From assembly GCA_017621115.1 (NCBI GenBank), contig JAGATU010000056.1, positions 1 to 48,230 of the forward strand: a stretch of 48,230 nt of DNA, written 5' to 3'. Source of the DNA: Lachnospiraceae bacterium (GTDB lineage Bacteria > Bacillota_A > Clostridia > Lachnospirales > Lachnospiraceae). Below the pieces are notes generated by a model, which searched no databases, was not told the DNA's origin, and saw nothing but the letters and a program-made list of their open reading frames with translations. A program made the position numbers and the translations under genes. Below are positions 36,499 to 44,938 of this stretch, one piece after another (position 1 is the stretch's first letter; every line of letters begins with the position of its first letter).

Positions 36499-37419
36499 AT
36501 GAGCAAGACTTTTGACGATTTACTTTCCAAAGTAAATTCATGTGGCAAAAAGAAATTGGCAGTAGCCGTAGCGCAGGATCAGGCTGTTTTAGAAGCTGTT
36601 AAAGCTGCAAAAGAACGCAATATCGCTGATTCCATTTTAGTTGGTGATGCAGACAAGATTAACGAAATCGGTGCTTCCCTCGGCATGAACATGGCTGATT
36701 ATGAAGTAATCGATGTTAAGGATATTACAGAAGCATCCCTTACAGCCGTTAAACTGGTTCATGACGGTGTGGCTGATATGTACATGAAAGGTCTTTTAGA
36801 CACTAAGACATTCTTAAAGAGCGTACTTGACAAAGAAGTTGGTCTTCGTACAGGTAAGCCTTTATCCCATGTATGTGTATTTGAGATTCCGGGCATTGAC
36901 CGTCTTCTTTTCATGTCAGACGTTGCTTTCATTCCATATCCTACATTGGAAGACAAAGTTTGCATGATTGAATATACAACCGAAATCGCAAGAGCATGTG
37001 GCGTGGAATGCCCTAAGGTAGCTCCACTTGCAGCTGTTGAAGTTGTTAACCCTAAGATGCCTAACACAGTAGAAGCTGCTGAGCTTACTAAGATGAATGA
37101 AGAAGGAAAGATTACAGGATGTATCATCGACGGACCTCTTTCCATGGATATCGCTTTATACAAAGAAGCTGCTGAGGAAAAGGGTGCTCTCGGACGTAAA
37201 GTTGCAGGTGATGCAGACGTTCTTATTTTCCCTGACATCCATGCAGGTAACTTAGTATACAAATCCATCGTACATATGGTTAACTGCAAGAACGGTAATG
37301 TATTAACAGGTACCGCTGCTCCGGTTATCTTAACTTCCCGTTCTGATGACTGTGAGACAAAGGTTAACTCAATTGCACTTGCAGCTGTTGTTGCTGAAGA
37401 ATTAAAGAAGAATAAATAA
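36499..37419 (+). CDS. ptb: Phosphate butyryltransferase
   Basis: 306-aa enzyme of the phosphate acetyl/butyryltransferase family, converting butyryl-CoA and phosphate to butyryl-phosphate and CoA. Diagnostic regions are [45 protein letters not shown], and [17 protein letters not shown] followed by [14 protein letters not shown]. Being 12 bp upstream of a butyrate kinase decides for Ptb over acetate-specific Pta. The ATG at 36499 follows GAGGTG by seven bases; a frame extension to 36484 overlaps that site. The codon bias toward AAG, GGT and GTT fits high expression. This is the terminal, ATP-yielding route of butyrate fermentation. Confidence 0.95.
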   Translation: MSKTFDDLLSKVNSCGKKKLAVAVAQDQAVLEAVKAAKERNIADSILVGDADKINEIGASLGMNMADYEVIDVKDITEASLTAVKLVHDGVADMYMKGLLDTKTFLKSVLDKEVGLRTGKPLSHVCVFEIPGIDRLLFMSDVAFIPYPTLEDKVCMIEYTTEIARACGVECPKVAPLAAVEVVNPKMPNTVEAAELTKMNEEGKITGCIIDGPLSMDIALYKEAAEEKGALGRKVAGDADVLIFPDIHAGNLVYKSIVHMVNCKNGNVLTGTAAPVILTSRSDDCETKVNSIALAAVVAEELKKNK

Positions 37420-37430
37420 GGAGAACGAAC

Positions 37431-38498
37431 ATGGCTATCAAAAGTTTAATTATCAATCCGGGTTCCACATCTACAAAGATTGGTGTATTTGAAGACGAGA
37501 CATTATTATTTGAAGAAACATTAAGACATTCTACAGAAGAAATCGCACAGTACGCTTCTATCGTAGACCAGAAAGATTTCCGTAAAGAAATCATTACCAA
37601 CTTATTAAAATCCAAAGATTTCGATATCAATTCCTTAAACATGGTTGTAGGCCGTGGCGGTATGTTAAAGCCAATCCCTGGCGGTACATACGCTGTAACA
37701 GACGATTTACTTCATGATTTAAAGATTGGTAAGCAGGGACAGCACGCTTCCAACCTTGGCGGTATTCTAGCAAGAGAAATCGGTGATTCCATCGGCGTTC
37801 CTTCTTTTATCGTAGACCCTGTAGTAGTTGATGAACTTTGTGACGTTGCAAGATATTCAGGTGTTCCTGAACTTCCAAGAACAAGCGTATTCCATGCACT
37901 CAACCAGAAAGCGGTTGCTAAGCGTTACGCCAAAGAAAACGGCAAAGCATACGATACTCTTAATTTAATCGTAGTTCATATGGGTGGTGGTGTTTCCGTA
38001 GGTGCACACTTGAACGGACGTATCATTGACGTATTCAATGCTTTAGACGGTGACGGTGCATTTTCTCCTGAAAGAGCAGGCGGTGCTCCTGTAGGTGCAC
38101 TTATTAAGATGTGTTTCTCAGGCCAGTACACAGAAAAAGAAGTTTACAAGAAATTCGTTGGTAACGGCGGTTTCAACGCATACTTAGGAACAAACGATAT
38201 GCGTGATGTAGAAAAAATGGTAAATGAAGGCGATGCAAAGGCAACAGAAGTACGCGATGCATTTATTTTCCAGGTAAGCAAGGACATCGGTTCTATGGCT
38301 GCTGTTCTTAAGGGTAAAGTTGACGCCATCGTTGTTACAGGCGGTATCGCTTATGACAAGGGTGTTGTTGCCGGATTAAAAGAAGCCTGCGAATGGATTG
38401 CTCCTTTCACAGTATATCCGGGAGAAGATGAATTAGGCGCACTTGTACAGGGCGGTTTACGTGTATTAAACGGCGAAGAAGAAGCAAAAGTATACTAA
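37431..38498 (+). CDS. buk: Butyrate kinase
   Basis: 355-aa ASKHA-fold kinase converting butyryl-phosphate and ADP to butyrate and ATP. Phosphate-1 loop [17 protein letters not shown] is at the N-terminus. [46 protein letters not shown] and [11 protein letters not shown] are all family signatures. AAGGAG stands seven bases before the ATG. With ptb upstream it completes the Ptb-Buk butyrate pathway, the alternative to the butyryl-CoA:acetate CoA-transferase used by Roseburia-type relatives. Branched-chain acids may also be substrates. Confidence 0.97.
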   Translation: MAIKSLIINPGSTSTKIGVFEDETLLFEETLRHSTEEIAQYASIVDQKDFRKEIITNLLKSKDFDINSLNMVVGRGGMLKPIPGGTYAVTDDLLHDLKIGKQGQHASNLGGILAREIGDSIGVPSFIVDPVVVDELCDVARYSGVPELPRTSVFHALNQKAVAKRYAKENGKAYDTLNLIVVHMGGGVSVGAHLNGRIIDVFNALDGDGAFSPERAGGAPVGALIKMCFSGQYTEKEVYKKFVGNGGFNAYLGTNDMRDVEKMVNEGDAKATEVRDAFIFQVSKDIGSMAAVLKGKVDAIVVTGGIAYDKGVVAGLKEACEWIAPFTVYPGEDELGALVQGGLRVLNGEEEAKVY

Positions 38499-38513
38499 TT
38501 GAGGATTTTTACC

Positions 38514-38918
38514 ATGACAAAAAAAGAATTAGCAATTGCATTGCATGATAAAGGCTACAACTGCTGCCAGTCCGTTGTATGCGCATTTAAAGATGAACTT
38601 GGCGTAGACGAAGCCACATTATTCAAAGCCGGTGAAGGTTTCGGTTTTGGTATGGGTAATTCCAACGGCACCTGCGGTGCTGTATCAGGTGCGGTTATGG
38701 CTGCCGGTTTTCAGAACTCCACTGCCAACTTTGACGGGCCCAAGAGCAAAGCTGATACCTATGCATTATGCAAAAAGATATTAGATGCTTTCGAAAAGAA
38801 AAACGGTTCTTTAGTCTGCAAAGACTTAAAAGGCATCGAAACAGGCGTAGTATTACGTTCCTGTCCGGGTTGCATCGAAGATGCGGTTGAAATCGTTCAG
38901 GAAGTGTTAGGATTATAA
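38514..38918 (+). CDS. C_GCAxxG_C_C family redox-type protein
   Basis: 134-aa small cytoplasmic protein with the cysteine pattern of the C_GCAxxG_C_C family: NCCQSVVCAF near the N-terminus, GTCGAVSGAVMAAG in the middle, then a Cys in the YALCKK region, VCKDL, and SCPGCIEDAVE near the end. The family is annotated as a probable redox or metal-binding protein without a proven reaction. It starts 15 bp after buk and before a shared terminator, so it is co-transcribed with ptb-buk. The ATG at 38514 has GAGG nine bases before it; an in-frame TTG right after the buk stop overlaps this site. The placement suggests a link to butyrate or electron flow, which is inference. Confidence 0.88.
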   Translation: MTKKELAIALHDKGYNCCQSVVCAFKDELGVDEATLFKAGEGFGFGMGNSNGTCGAVSGAVMAAGFQNSTANFDGPKSKADTYALCKKILDAFEKKNGSLVCKDLKGIETGVVLRSCPGCIEDAVEIVQEVLGL

Positions 38919-38930
38919 TCCACCATAACA

Positions 38931-38956
38931 AAAAGGGACCTTACGGTCCCTTTTTT
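38931..38956 (+). terminator. Intrinsic terminator of the ptb-buk operon
   Basis: A 10-bp perfect stem (38931-38940 with 38945-38954), 4-base loop and TTTTTT tail. A-runs on the other side let it also serve the convergent DUF368 gene. Confidence 0.9.
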
Positions 38957-38957
38957 A

Positions 38958-39788
38958 TTATTTGGTTTCAGCTCCGGATAATGTGACAATACAATAAAAG
39001 CCGGACGCTGCAACAGATGCGCACCATATCCACTCATATCCAACCGGCATTCCCGGAAATACTTCAATAAGGGAGCCGATTACAAATCCCAATATCGTAA
39101 GATAGGTTATCTTGGGATATTTCTTCATCGCTGTTTCCAACGCTCTTGTTACAAGGATTACTCCCAGCAAAATTCCAATTCCCATAGGTATAAGAAATGA
39201 CATATTCATCTCGCTCACAGCCTGCATCAATTCGTTATACAATCCCATAAACAGCAATAGAAAGGATACGCTGATCCCGGGCAAAACCAGTGCTGCTGCG
39301 GCTATTATTCCGGCAACAAAAAGATACAGCGCAGAGTGTTGTCCACCTGTAGCTGTCGTCATTTCATTCATTCCCGGAAGCGCCATTACCGCTGCAATCC
39401 CAAAGCCGATTAGGACATATGCCGCATACCTCCATTTTATATTATCAATCCCGGCCTCTTTATAGATTGCAGGTATACCACCTGCCACAGCACCCATAAA
39501 AAAGAATCCCATGGCTTTCGGATACATTTCCCATAATACCAGTATTGGCTTTGCCAACAAAAACATACCTATTCCGGCACTTACCGCAAACGTCAGTAAA
39601 AACACAATGTTTTCTTTTACATTTTTGGTAAAAGAACTGACCGCTCCCACCAGTCTGTCATAAATCCCAAGTATAATCGCCATGGAGCCTCCGCTCACGC
39701 CCGGAATTAGCATGGTCGAACCGATAAGCATCCCCTTATATATTATTTCAAATCTGTTTTTCTTTTTCTGCATACAAAAAAGCGGCAT
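38958..39788 (-). CDS. DUF368 family membrane protein (PopT-like polyprenyl-phosphate transporter)
   Basis: 276-aa polytopic membrane protein with about eight hydrophobic segments. Two inverted-repeat re-entrant motifs are visible: LIPGVSGGSMAIILGIYDRL near the N-terminus and LPGISVSFLLLFMGLYNEL in the second half. DUF368 proteins (PopT) have been shown in other bacteria to return undecaprenyl phosphate to the inner leaflet for wall synthesis; the substrate here is inferred from the family. The ATG at 39788 was chosen because GAGAGGA lies five bases before it, although both elements lie within the terminator-like hairpin at 39780-39817. A second in-frame ATG at 39773 has no ribosome site. Located 49 bp after degV. 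Confidence 0.88.
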   Translation of the reverse strand: MPLFCMQKKKNRFEIIYKGMLIGSTMLIPGVSGGSMAIILGIYDRLVGAVSSFTKNVKENIVFLLTFAVSAGIGMFLLAKPILVLWEMYPKAMGFFFMGAVAGGIPAIYKEAGIDNIKWRYAAYVLIGFGIAAVMALPGMNEMTTATGGQHSALYLFVAGIIAAAALVLPGISVSFLLLFMGLYNELMQAVSEMNMSFLIPMGIGILLGVILVTRALETAMKKYPKITYLTILGFVIGSLIEVFPGMPVGYEWIWCASVAASGFYCIVTLSGAETK

Positions 39789-39817
39789 AAAGTCCTCTCA
39801 TAAACTTTATGCCGCTT
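39776..39817 (-). terminator. Terminator-like hairpin containing the DUF368 ribosome site and start codon
   Basis: On the minus strand a perfect 13-bp stem (39817-39805 with 39792-39780) has a 12-base loop, TTTATGAGAGGA, and is followed by a six-U run. It stands 20 bp after the degV stop and has every feature of an intrinsic terminator. The Shine-Dalgarno GAGAGGA is in the loop, and the DUF368 ATG (39788-39786) is in the 3' arm. It could attenuate transcription, hide the start codon, or both. Confidence 0.85.
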
Positions 39818-39837
39818 ATTCTCATTTTATGACTGTT

Positions 39838-40725
39838 TTAATCAATTCGTTCATCGCCCCAGAAGAATAAAGCTACAGTTCCCGGGCCTGTATGGCTTCC
39901 GATAGTGGTTCCAATGCTGTTAATCAATACCTTCTCTGCAAGATTTGGGAATTTGCTCTCGATTAAATCCGCTACTGCTTTTGCATCTTCATAGCAGGCT
40001 GAATTGGAAATATACACTTTACCGTTATAATCCAACCGGTTCTCTGCAAGTTCTTCCATGCGCTTAACTGTCGCTTCAATTACCTTGCGCTTTGTACGAA
40101 TCTTGTAGCGCGGAATTAATTTACCTTCGTTGCTGACATTCAACAGCGGACAAATATTAAGCATATTACCAACAAAACCGGAAGTTTTGCTCACTCTTCC
40201 GCCCTTAACAAAGAAAGTCAAATCACTGGTAAAGAACCAATGGTGCATTTTCAATTTATTATCTTCTGCCCATTTACAGAGTTCATCAATTCCCATTCCG
40301 CCGTCACGAAGATCGGCAAGCTTATCCATGAGTAAACCATAACCGGAAGATGCTGCAAGCGAATCCACGATATAGATGGTTCTCTCAGGATATTTCTCTT
40401 CCAAAATATTCTTGGCAATATTTGCAGAATTATATACACCTGTAATACCGGAAGAAAGACATAAATGCAAAATATCTTTACCTTCTTTTAAATACGGTTC
40501 AAAAAATTCTTCAAATTCATCCGCATTAATCTGCGAAGTCTTAGTATCCGCGCCATCTGCCATCGCCTGATAGAATTTATCAAATGGCATTGTCTGTCCT
40601 AAATCATCAGGATACTGCACTCCATCCAATTCATAATGAGAATAAATATATTTGATATCTCTTTTTTCAAAATGTTCCTTTGACAAATCTGCCGTAGAAC
40701 AACAACTTAAAATAAAATCACTCAT
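39838..40725 (-). CDS. DegV family (FakB-like) fatty-acid-binding protein
   Basis: 295-aa cytoplasmic protein. DegV/FakB proteins carry a fatty acid for phosphorylation by FakA, feeding membrane phospholipid synthesis. Family marks are the N-terminal FILSCCSTADLS, DTKTSQINADEFEEFF, LCLSSGITGVYNSANIA, FVKGGRVSKTSGFVG, and SHTGPGTVALFFWG at the end. No FakA gene is in the window. It is followed by a DUF368 transporter, so both genes touch lipid or lipid-carrier metabolism. It has a strong SigA-type promoter at 40764-40792 and AAGGAG before the ATG. Confidence 0.93.
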   Translation of the reverse strand: MSDFILSCCSTADLSKEHFEKRDIKYIYSHYELDGVQYPDDLGQTMPFDKFYQAMADGADTKTSQINADEFEEFFEPYLKEGKDILHLCLSSGITGVYNSANIAKNILEEKYPERTIYIVDSLAASSGYGLLMDKLADLRDGGMGIDELCKWAEDNKLKMHHWFFTSDLTFFVKGGRVSKTSGFVGNMLNICPLLNVSNEGKLIPRYKIRTKRKVIEATVKRMEELAENRLDYNGKVYISNSACYEDAKAVADLIESKFPNLAEKVLINSIGTTIGSHTGPGTVALFFWGDERID

Positions 40726-40763
40726 ACTAAAACATTAACTCCTTATGTAGTTCCTATTACTAC

Positions 40764-40792
40764 ATTATATAGTTTTGTTGGTGTTTTGTAAA
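40764..40792 (-). promoter_or_regulatory. SigA-type promoter of degV
   Basis: On the minus strand TTTACA (40787-40792), 17 bp, TATAAT (40764-40769), about 40 bp before the ATG. Confidence 0.75.
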
Positions 40793-40815
40793 GATTAGTT
40801 TGTGAGTACTTATAT

Positions 40816-40852
40816 AAAAAGAACGGCCTGGACTTCCATAACCGTTCTTTTT
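40816..40852 (-). terminator. Intrinsic terminator after the first zinc-ribbon gene
   Basis: An 11-bp stem (40816-40826 with 40842-40852) with a 15-base loop; U-run on minus. It ends the zinc-ribbon cluster transcript. Confidence 0.75.
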
Positions 40853-40859
40853 ATATTGC

Positions 40860-41969
40860 TTATTCTCCAAAAAGATTGCTGTAATCCGGCAGTTCTGTTA
40901 AATGATCAACAGTCACCACTCCGTCATAATAGGAAAGACTTACATATAAGTCACCATCGGTTCCCCACCAACCGCCAAAGCTGAGCATATCTTCTTCACT
41001 CATACCGAAATCATAAAAATCATCGTATGTAAAACCGTTCTTTTTGAGCGTATCGATATATGCATCAAAACTCTCTTGCGACGTTCCGCTGATTTCGGTA
41101 CGGTAATCCGCAACAGATGTCATCTGTCCGTCCGGATAATCCGGAAGCGAAGATGGCCAACCATCGGAATACTTCTCAGCTTCCTTTTGCGCCGCCTCAA
41201 TCTCACCCATAATATCATCTGCTTCAAACTCTCCGCCACTCAACGCTTCCACGCTGTTAAGCAGTTCTCCGAGTTCTTCCATTTCGGATGCCATATCAGA
41301 TGACGAACCTGCATCTTCTTTTATAGCAGAGCCATCTGCCAAATCATTTCCAAGTTCACTCGCAATCAATTGTGTGAGAAGATTACTATCCTCTTCTTCT
41401 GCTTCTTTTTGGGACTCTTTATCCGAACCCTTCAGTAATTTGCCTATAATACCGGTTTTCTCATTTTCACTGTCTTTGCCGTCCACTTCGATACCGATGC
41501 TCTCAACCGCCTTATTGACAACTTTTTTTGCAACAAAACCAAAAATCAGACTCAGTACAAGGCTGATGGCAAACATAATCAGCATTGCTCTTGCATAATT
41601 ACGCTTCTGCAGTTTGCGGCAACCGCCGCATGCCCAGACAATCATCAGAATCTGTCCGACAACCGGAATGCACATCAATAATGAAATCCCGATATATCCC
41701 CATGTGGAAATCAATTCGTACTTAGTACCTGCCATCGGGTCCTGCTGTATTACGGGTTGTACTACAGGCGCCGGTTGTACTACAGGCGCCGGCTGTACTA
41801 CAGGTGTCGGTTGTACCGGCGTTGCCTGTACCGGTTCTGCCACAGGCTCTGCAACCACCTGCTCTATGTTCTCCATAATCGGAGATATTTCAGATACCGC
41901 CGCTCCGCAGGAAGTACAGAATTTCAGTCCTTCTTTTAATTCTGCTCCACAAGAAGTACAATTTGCCAT
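40860..41969 (-). CDS. Zinc-ribbon membrane protein with Pro/Val/Gln repeat linker
   Basis: 369-aa protein, not assigned to a named family. An N-terminal double-knuckle zinc ribbon (CTSCGAELKEGLKFCTSCGA, residues 4-23) is followed by a linker built from QPAPVV-type hexapeptides (about 45-72). Two or more transmembrane segments (about 88-160: ISLLMCIPVVGQILMIVWAC, AMLIMFAISLVLSLIFGFVA) precede an acidic middle part. The C-terminal globular region (about 275-365) is Tyr/Asp-rich. The zinc ribbon is probably cytoplasmic. It is the last of four neighbouring genes that all carry zinc ribbons (with those starting at 42581, 43719 and 44342), suggesting a common process. The gap to the previous gene is 18 bp. 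Confidence 0.8.
   Translation of the reverse strand: MANCTSCGAELKEGLKFCTSCGAAVSEISPIMENIEQVVAEPVAEPVQATPVQPTPVVQPAPVVQPAPVVQPVIQQDPMAGTKYELISTWGYIGISLLMCIPVVGQILMIVWACGGCRKLQKRNYARAMLIMFAISLVLSLIFGFVAKKVVNKAVESIGIEVDGKDSENEKTGIIGKLLKGSDKESQKEAEEEDSNLLTQLIASELGNDLADGSAIKEDAGSSSDMASEMEELGELLNSVEALSGGEFEADDIMGEIEAAQKEAEKYSDGWPSSLPDYPDGQMTSVADYRTEISGTSQESFDAYIDTLKKNGFTYDDFYDFGMSEEDMLSFGGWWGTDGDLYVSLSYYDGVVTVDHLTELPDYSNLFGE
41755..41826. repeat. 18-bp tandem repeat inside the zinc-ribbon gene
   Basis: Four units of 18 bp. The first two (41755-41772, 41773-41790) are identical, the third has three changes, and the fourth is degenerate. They encode the QPAPVV hexapeptide linker, a site where length variation between strains is likely. 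Confidence 0.85.
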
Positions 41970-41987
41970 AGTATACCTCCTATCACA

Positions 41988-42581
41988 TTATTCGCGCGGT
42001 GTTCCGCATTCCACGCAGAACTTCACATCCTCCGGCAATTCCGCTCCGCATTTTGCGCAGCACTCTTTTTCAACCGGACCAAGCTGTGGTAATTTTGTAC
42101 CGCAGCCTCCGCAGAATATGGTGCCGACATCATTCTGCATACCGCAGTTCGGACAAATTGCACTGTCCGCTGCTGTCTGCTCCGGAAGTTTAGCCCCGCA
42201 TGACGGACAGAATACCTTATCTGCCGATGTCGGTTCTCCACATTCTGAACAGACCTTCATATTTTTAGCCGCCTGATTGGCAACATTTACCATAGCATTC
42301 TGCAAATTCATAAAGGCTCCGGCAAGACCGCCCCCCGCAGTCGTCTGTGCTCCGGTCTGTACAGCCGCTTCCTTTCCGTCCTGCATCTGCTCATCCATAG
42401 TCTGATTCATCTGCGCTGATGCCTGATTGATATTATCTGCCGCACGATTCACTGACGGTGCTACTGTTTTTTCTACAACCCTGTTTGCTGCCGGAGCAAT
42501 CGCCTGTTCTACAGCACTACCGATAGCCCTTCCAATTCCCTGGCTGATTCCACGCTTTATTTCCCAATCTAAAAATCCCAT
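41988..42581 (-). CDS. Protein with three C-terminal zinc ribbons
   Basis: 197-aa, probably soluble protein, family not recognised. The N-terminal half is an amphipathic Ala/Gln/Asn-rich helix region (GISQGIGRAIGSAVEQAIA, then heptad-like NINQASAQMNQTMDEQMQ). The C-terminal half holds three CxxC...CxxC ribbons: CSECGEPTSADKVFCPSCG, CPNCGMQNDVGTIFCGGCG and CAKCGAELPEDVKFCVECG. The ATG at 42581 was chosen because TTGGAGG precedes it; the frame is open nine codons more from a GTG. The gap to the next upstream gene is 46 bp. The repeated ribbons point to protein-protein or metal binding rather than DNA binding, but this is not shown. Confidence 0.8.
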   Translation of the reverse strand: MGFLDWEIKRGISQGIGRAIGSAVEQAIAPAANRVVEKTVAPSVNRAADNINQASAQMNQTMDEQMQDGKEAAVQTGAQTTAGGGLAGAFMNLQNAMVNVANQAAKNMKVCSECGEPTSADKVFCPSCGAKLPEQTAADSAICPNCGMQNDVGTIFCGGCGTKLPQLGPVEKECCAKCGAELPEDVKFCVECGTPRE

Positions 42582-42627
42582 ATTTTTAACCTCCAAGCCT
42601 ATATTCACAGTCTGTCATCATTAACGT

Positions 42628-43719
42628 TTAATTCATCGGTGCGCCACAACTTCCGCAGAATTTAGTTCCCGGTTCATTCTTTGCACCACACTGTCCGCAG
42701 AATTTCGGCTTGCCTGCTGTCTGCGCCGCATTTTCCGATACGGCCGCTGTCTGTACCGGCACTGCCTGAGCCGGAACCGCCGTCTGTGTTGCTGCCATAC
42801 CTGCTCCCGCATACGCTGCTGCCGGTTCCGCTTCCTGTCCCTTCTGTAACAATTCCTTAAAGTTCTTGGACATCGCACTTAATTTGCCATATAAATCAAA
42901 GGTAATCTGTGTATTCGGTGCCACCTGCATATAAGAAACCATCATCTGGCACATAATATAACTGTCAACGAATGCAAATTTAACAACCCATGCAATCAGA
43001 CATGCCAAAATGAAGGCAATCAGCGGAGACCATTTTAAAATTTTAAATAAAAGTCCTACCGGAATAAAAATTGCGAGTGCAAGTAAAATCAACCCTACAA
43101 CAACCTTTACCATGGTCTTCGCCGCATCTTTTAATAACACTTTCCAGTTCTGTGCATAGATTACAACACCGTCTGCCGCTGATTTGAATGCGTTCTGTCC
43201 CGGATTATAGAAAGTCCAGCCGAAACAGCATTCATCAATATATCCCAGTGAAATTTCCACAAAGAAATTAGCCAGTCCGGTAACCGCTTCCATACCCGGA
43301 ATAAAATCAAGCTTGTTACCAAGTTTCTCAATTCCCTTCTGAATCTGTTTAACGGCACCTGTTACCAGTTTATCTACTGCAAAATAGATATTGGATGTTG
43401 CAAATTTCTGTTGTACGATTGCCTTTCCGTATTCCACCTGATTGGCCGGAACCTGTCCGGTCTTCATCGCTTCCGCAATTACTGCAATATGTCCTGCTTT
43501 TACCAGATATCCCATGTAATGCATCAGTGCAAAACGGATAACGCCAACGCCGCCAATCCATATGATAATGGCAAAGAACATACCGCCGTCACCGAATAAC
43601 CAGCCAATGCCGAGTAAAATCAAAAATAAAACCGTTGATAATAAAACCGTTACTGCTCCCAAACCCAGTTTCGCCATACAGAACGGTTTTGTTTTATTAA
43701 ATAATTGTTTTGCATTCAT
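42628..43719 (-). CDS. Polytopic membrane protein with C-terminal zinc ribbon
   Basis: 363-aa protein. An N-terminal pair of transmembrane segments (about 18-70), a central region with amphipathic stretches, and two further strong segments (about 190-260: VVVGLILLALAIFIPVGLLF, LIAFILACLIAWVV) give at least four passes. An Ala/Val/Gln-rich linker leads to a final zinc ribbon (CGQCGAKNEPGTKFCGSCGA). The same ribbon type occurs in the three neighbours. The family is not recognised; a transporter or membrane organiser are both possible. Two ATGs are close; the second (43719) has GGGG at the better distance. The spacer upstream holds a small hairpin (43761-43780) but no clear promoter. Confidence 0.78.
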   Translation of the reverse strand: MNAKQLFNKTKPFCMAKLGLGAVTVLLSTVLFLILLGIGWLFGDGGMFFAIIIWIGGVGVIRFALMHYMGYLVKAGHIAVIAEAMKTGQVPANQVEYGKAIVQQKFATSNIYFAVDKLVTGAVKQIQKGIEKLGNKLDFIPGMEAVTGLANFFVEISLGYIDECCFGWTFYNPGQNAFKSAADGVVIYAQNWKVLLKDAAKTMVKVVVGLILLALAIFIPVGLLFKILKWSPLIAFILACLIAWVVKFAFVDSYIMCQMMVSYMQVAPNTQITFDLYGKLSAMSKNFKELLQKGQEAEPAAAYAGAGMAATQTAVPAQAVPVQTAAVSENAAQTAGKPKFCGQCGAKNEPGTKFCGSCGAPMN

Positions 43720-43787
43720 ATACATACCCCTCTCTTTCTTTAAAAAATACCCCGTTTCTTATGTGGTTCCCTATGTAACCACTGTTC

Positions 43788-44342
43788 TTACTCTACTTTG
43801 GTTCCGCATTCGCCGCAGAACCTAAGACCATCCTTCAACTCCGCGCCACAGCCTGTACAGAAACGTTTTGCAGGCTCTGCCGGCACTTCAGGTATCTCCA
43901 GTTTTGTTCCGCAACCGCCACAGAACTTGGTTCCTGCCGGATTTGCATTACCACAGTTGGTGCAGACAATTTCTCCTGCCACTGCTTCCACCGGTGCCGC
44001 CTGCATACTTGCTGCCGCCGCTGCCTGTGCCGCCTGTGCTGCCGCTTCTTTTTCTGCTTTGGCTGCTTCCTGCGCTTCTTTAATTTTGTCTATCTCTGCC
44101 TGCGCTTCTGCTGCTGCATCATAATGTGTTTTAGCTGCTTCACAGAATTCCAAAACTTCCGGAGCTACAACTCCTTCTGATGCATATAATCCATAATAAT
44201 ACTCACCAATCTTCTTTAACTCTTCTCCTGCTGCCGTCTTTTCCGCATTCACTTTGCTGTTTAACTTCGTCGTTTCAATAGCGTCAGTTGTCATGTCTCC
44301 CAGATTTTTTGTAAATTCATTCAGTTTGTCAAAAAAAGCCAT
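43788..44342 (-). CDS. Coiled-coil protein with two C-terminal zinc ribbons
   Basis: 184-aa soluble protein. Residues 1-115 are helical and end in an Ala/Glu/Lys-rich coiled coil (AEIDKIKEAQEAAKAEKEAA). Two zinc ribbons follow (CTNCGNANPAGTKFCGGCG and CTGCGAELKDGLRFCGECG). The N-terminal half, with its FFDKLNEFTKNLGDMTTDAI start, resembles small proteins often found beside zinc-ribbon genes in Firmicutes. The ATG at 44342 was chosen because AAGGAGGG precedes it; the frame is open 14 codons further. It is the first gene of the four-gene zinc-ribbon set and has a plausible promoter at 44373-44400. Confidence 0.82.
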   Translation of the reverse strand: MAFFDKLNEFTKNLGDMTTDAIETTKLNSKVNAEKTAAGEELKKIGEYYYGLYASEGVVAPEVLEFCEAAKTHYDAAAEAQAEIDKIKEAQEAAKAEKEAAAQAAQAAAAASMQAAPVEAVAGEIVCTNCGNANPAGTKFCGGCGTKLEIPEVPAEPAKRFCTGCGAELKDGLRFCGECGTKVE

Positions 44343-44372
44343 TTTGAATCCCTCCTTAAGTAATTTTATAGT

Positions 44373-44400
44373 TTTATATTTCATCCATTCTCATGGACAA
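44373..44400 (-). promoter_or_regulatory. Possible promoter of the zinc-ribbon cluster
   Basis: On the minus strand TTGTCC (44395-44400), 16 bp, TATAAA (44373-44378), about 30 bp before the ATG at 44342 and right after the small LuxR gene. Confidence 0.45.
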
Positions 44401-44408
44401 ATGACTTA

Positions 44409-44693
44409 TTAATTGCACAAATCCTTATAGGTAATCAAAAACTGCCTGCGATTGGAAATGTTTAATTTTTTGTAGATGTTCTTACAATGAAAATGTACTG
44501 CAGAATGTGAAATAAACAATTCGCCGGCAATTGCCGCCAACGTTTTGTCCGATAAAAGCTGTTCAAAAACCTCTAATTCCCTTGCCGATAAAGAGGATAA
44601 CTCCGGATGCTTATTCAGCAGAATGCGGAATTCTTCTTTTGCCAGTTTCATATATCCAAAATATGTCATGCCGGCATTCTTAGCATCACTCAT
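44409..44693 (-). CDS. Small LuxR-type HTH regulator
   Basis: 94-aa protein that is little more than a GerE/LuxR DNA-binding domain (LSARELEVFEQLLSDKTLAA, then LFISHSAVHFHCKNIYKKLN, residues about 37-85). There is no receiver or ligand domain; the first 35 residues are a short helical lead (MSDAKNAGMTYFGYMKLAKE). GGGGGG lies before the ATG. It lies directly upstream of the zinc-ribbon genes in the same direction and divergent from the membrane-LuxR gene, so it is a candidate regulator of one or both. Confidence 0.88.
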   Translation of the reverse strand: MSDAKNAGMTYFGYMKLAKEEFRILLNKHPELSSLSARELEVFEQLLSDKTLAAIAGELFISHSAVHFHCKNIYKKLNISNRRQFLITYKDLCN

Positions 44694-44938
44694 GTTTTTT
44701 CCCCCCTATTTTTCTACAATTATCTTCAAAAATCCTTATTTTTATTGTATATAAAAAACGGTCTCATGGCATCTCCCCGTCAAGGTTGTTTATATCCATA
44801 TAATGGTAGTTTCCCTACCCTTATATTCTATTGATGAATTTAATCTCTCAATTTATAATAATATAAAAAATGACACATTCCGCTATCCCTTATTTAAGGG
44901 GTTTTGGGGGATATCATCTATAAAGGGGGATTTTTGTT

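Noticed and set aside
36759..37289. 176-aa minus-strand frame opposite ptb
   Set aside because: Antisense shadow of a clearly conserved enzyme.
41614..42276. 220-aa Cys/Gly/Thr-rich plus-strand frame
   Set aside because: It is the antisense of the zinc-ribbon and Pro/Val/Gln repeat codons of two minus-strand genes, which explains its repetitive look.
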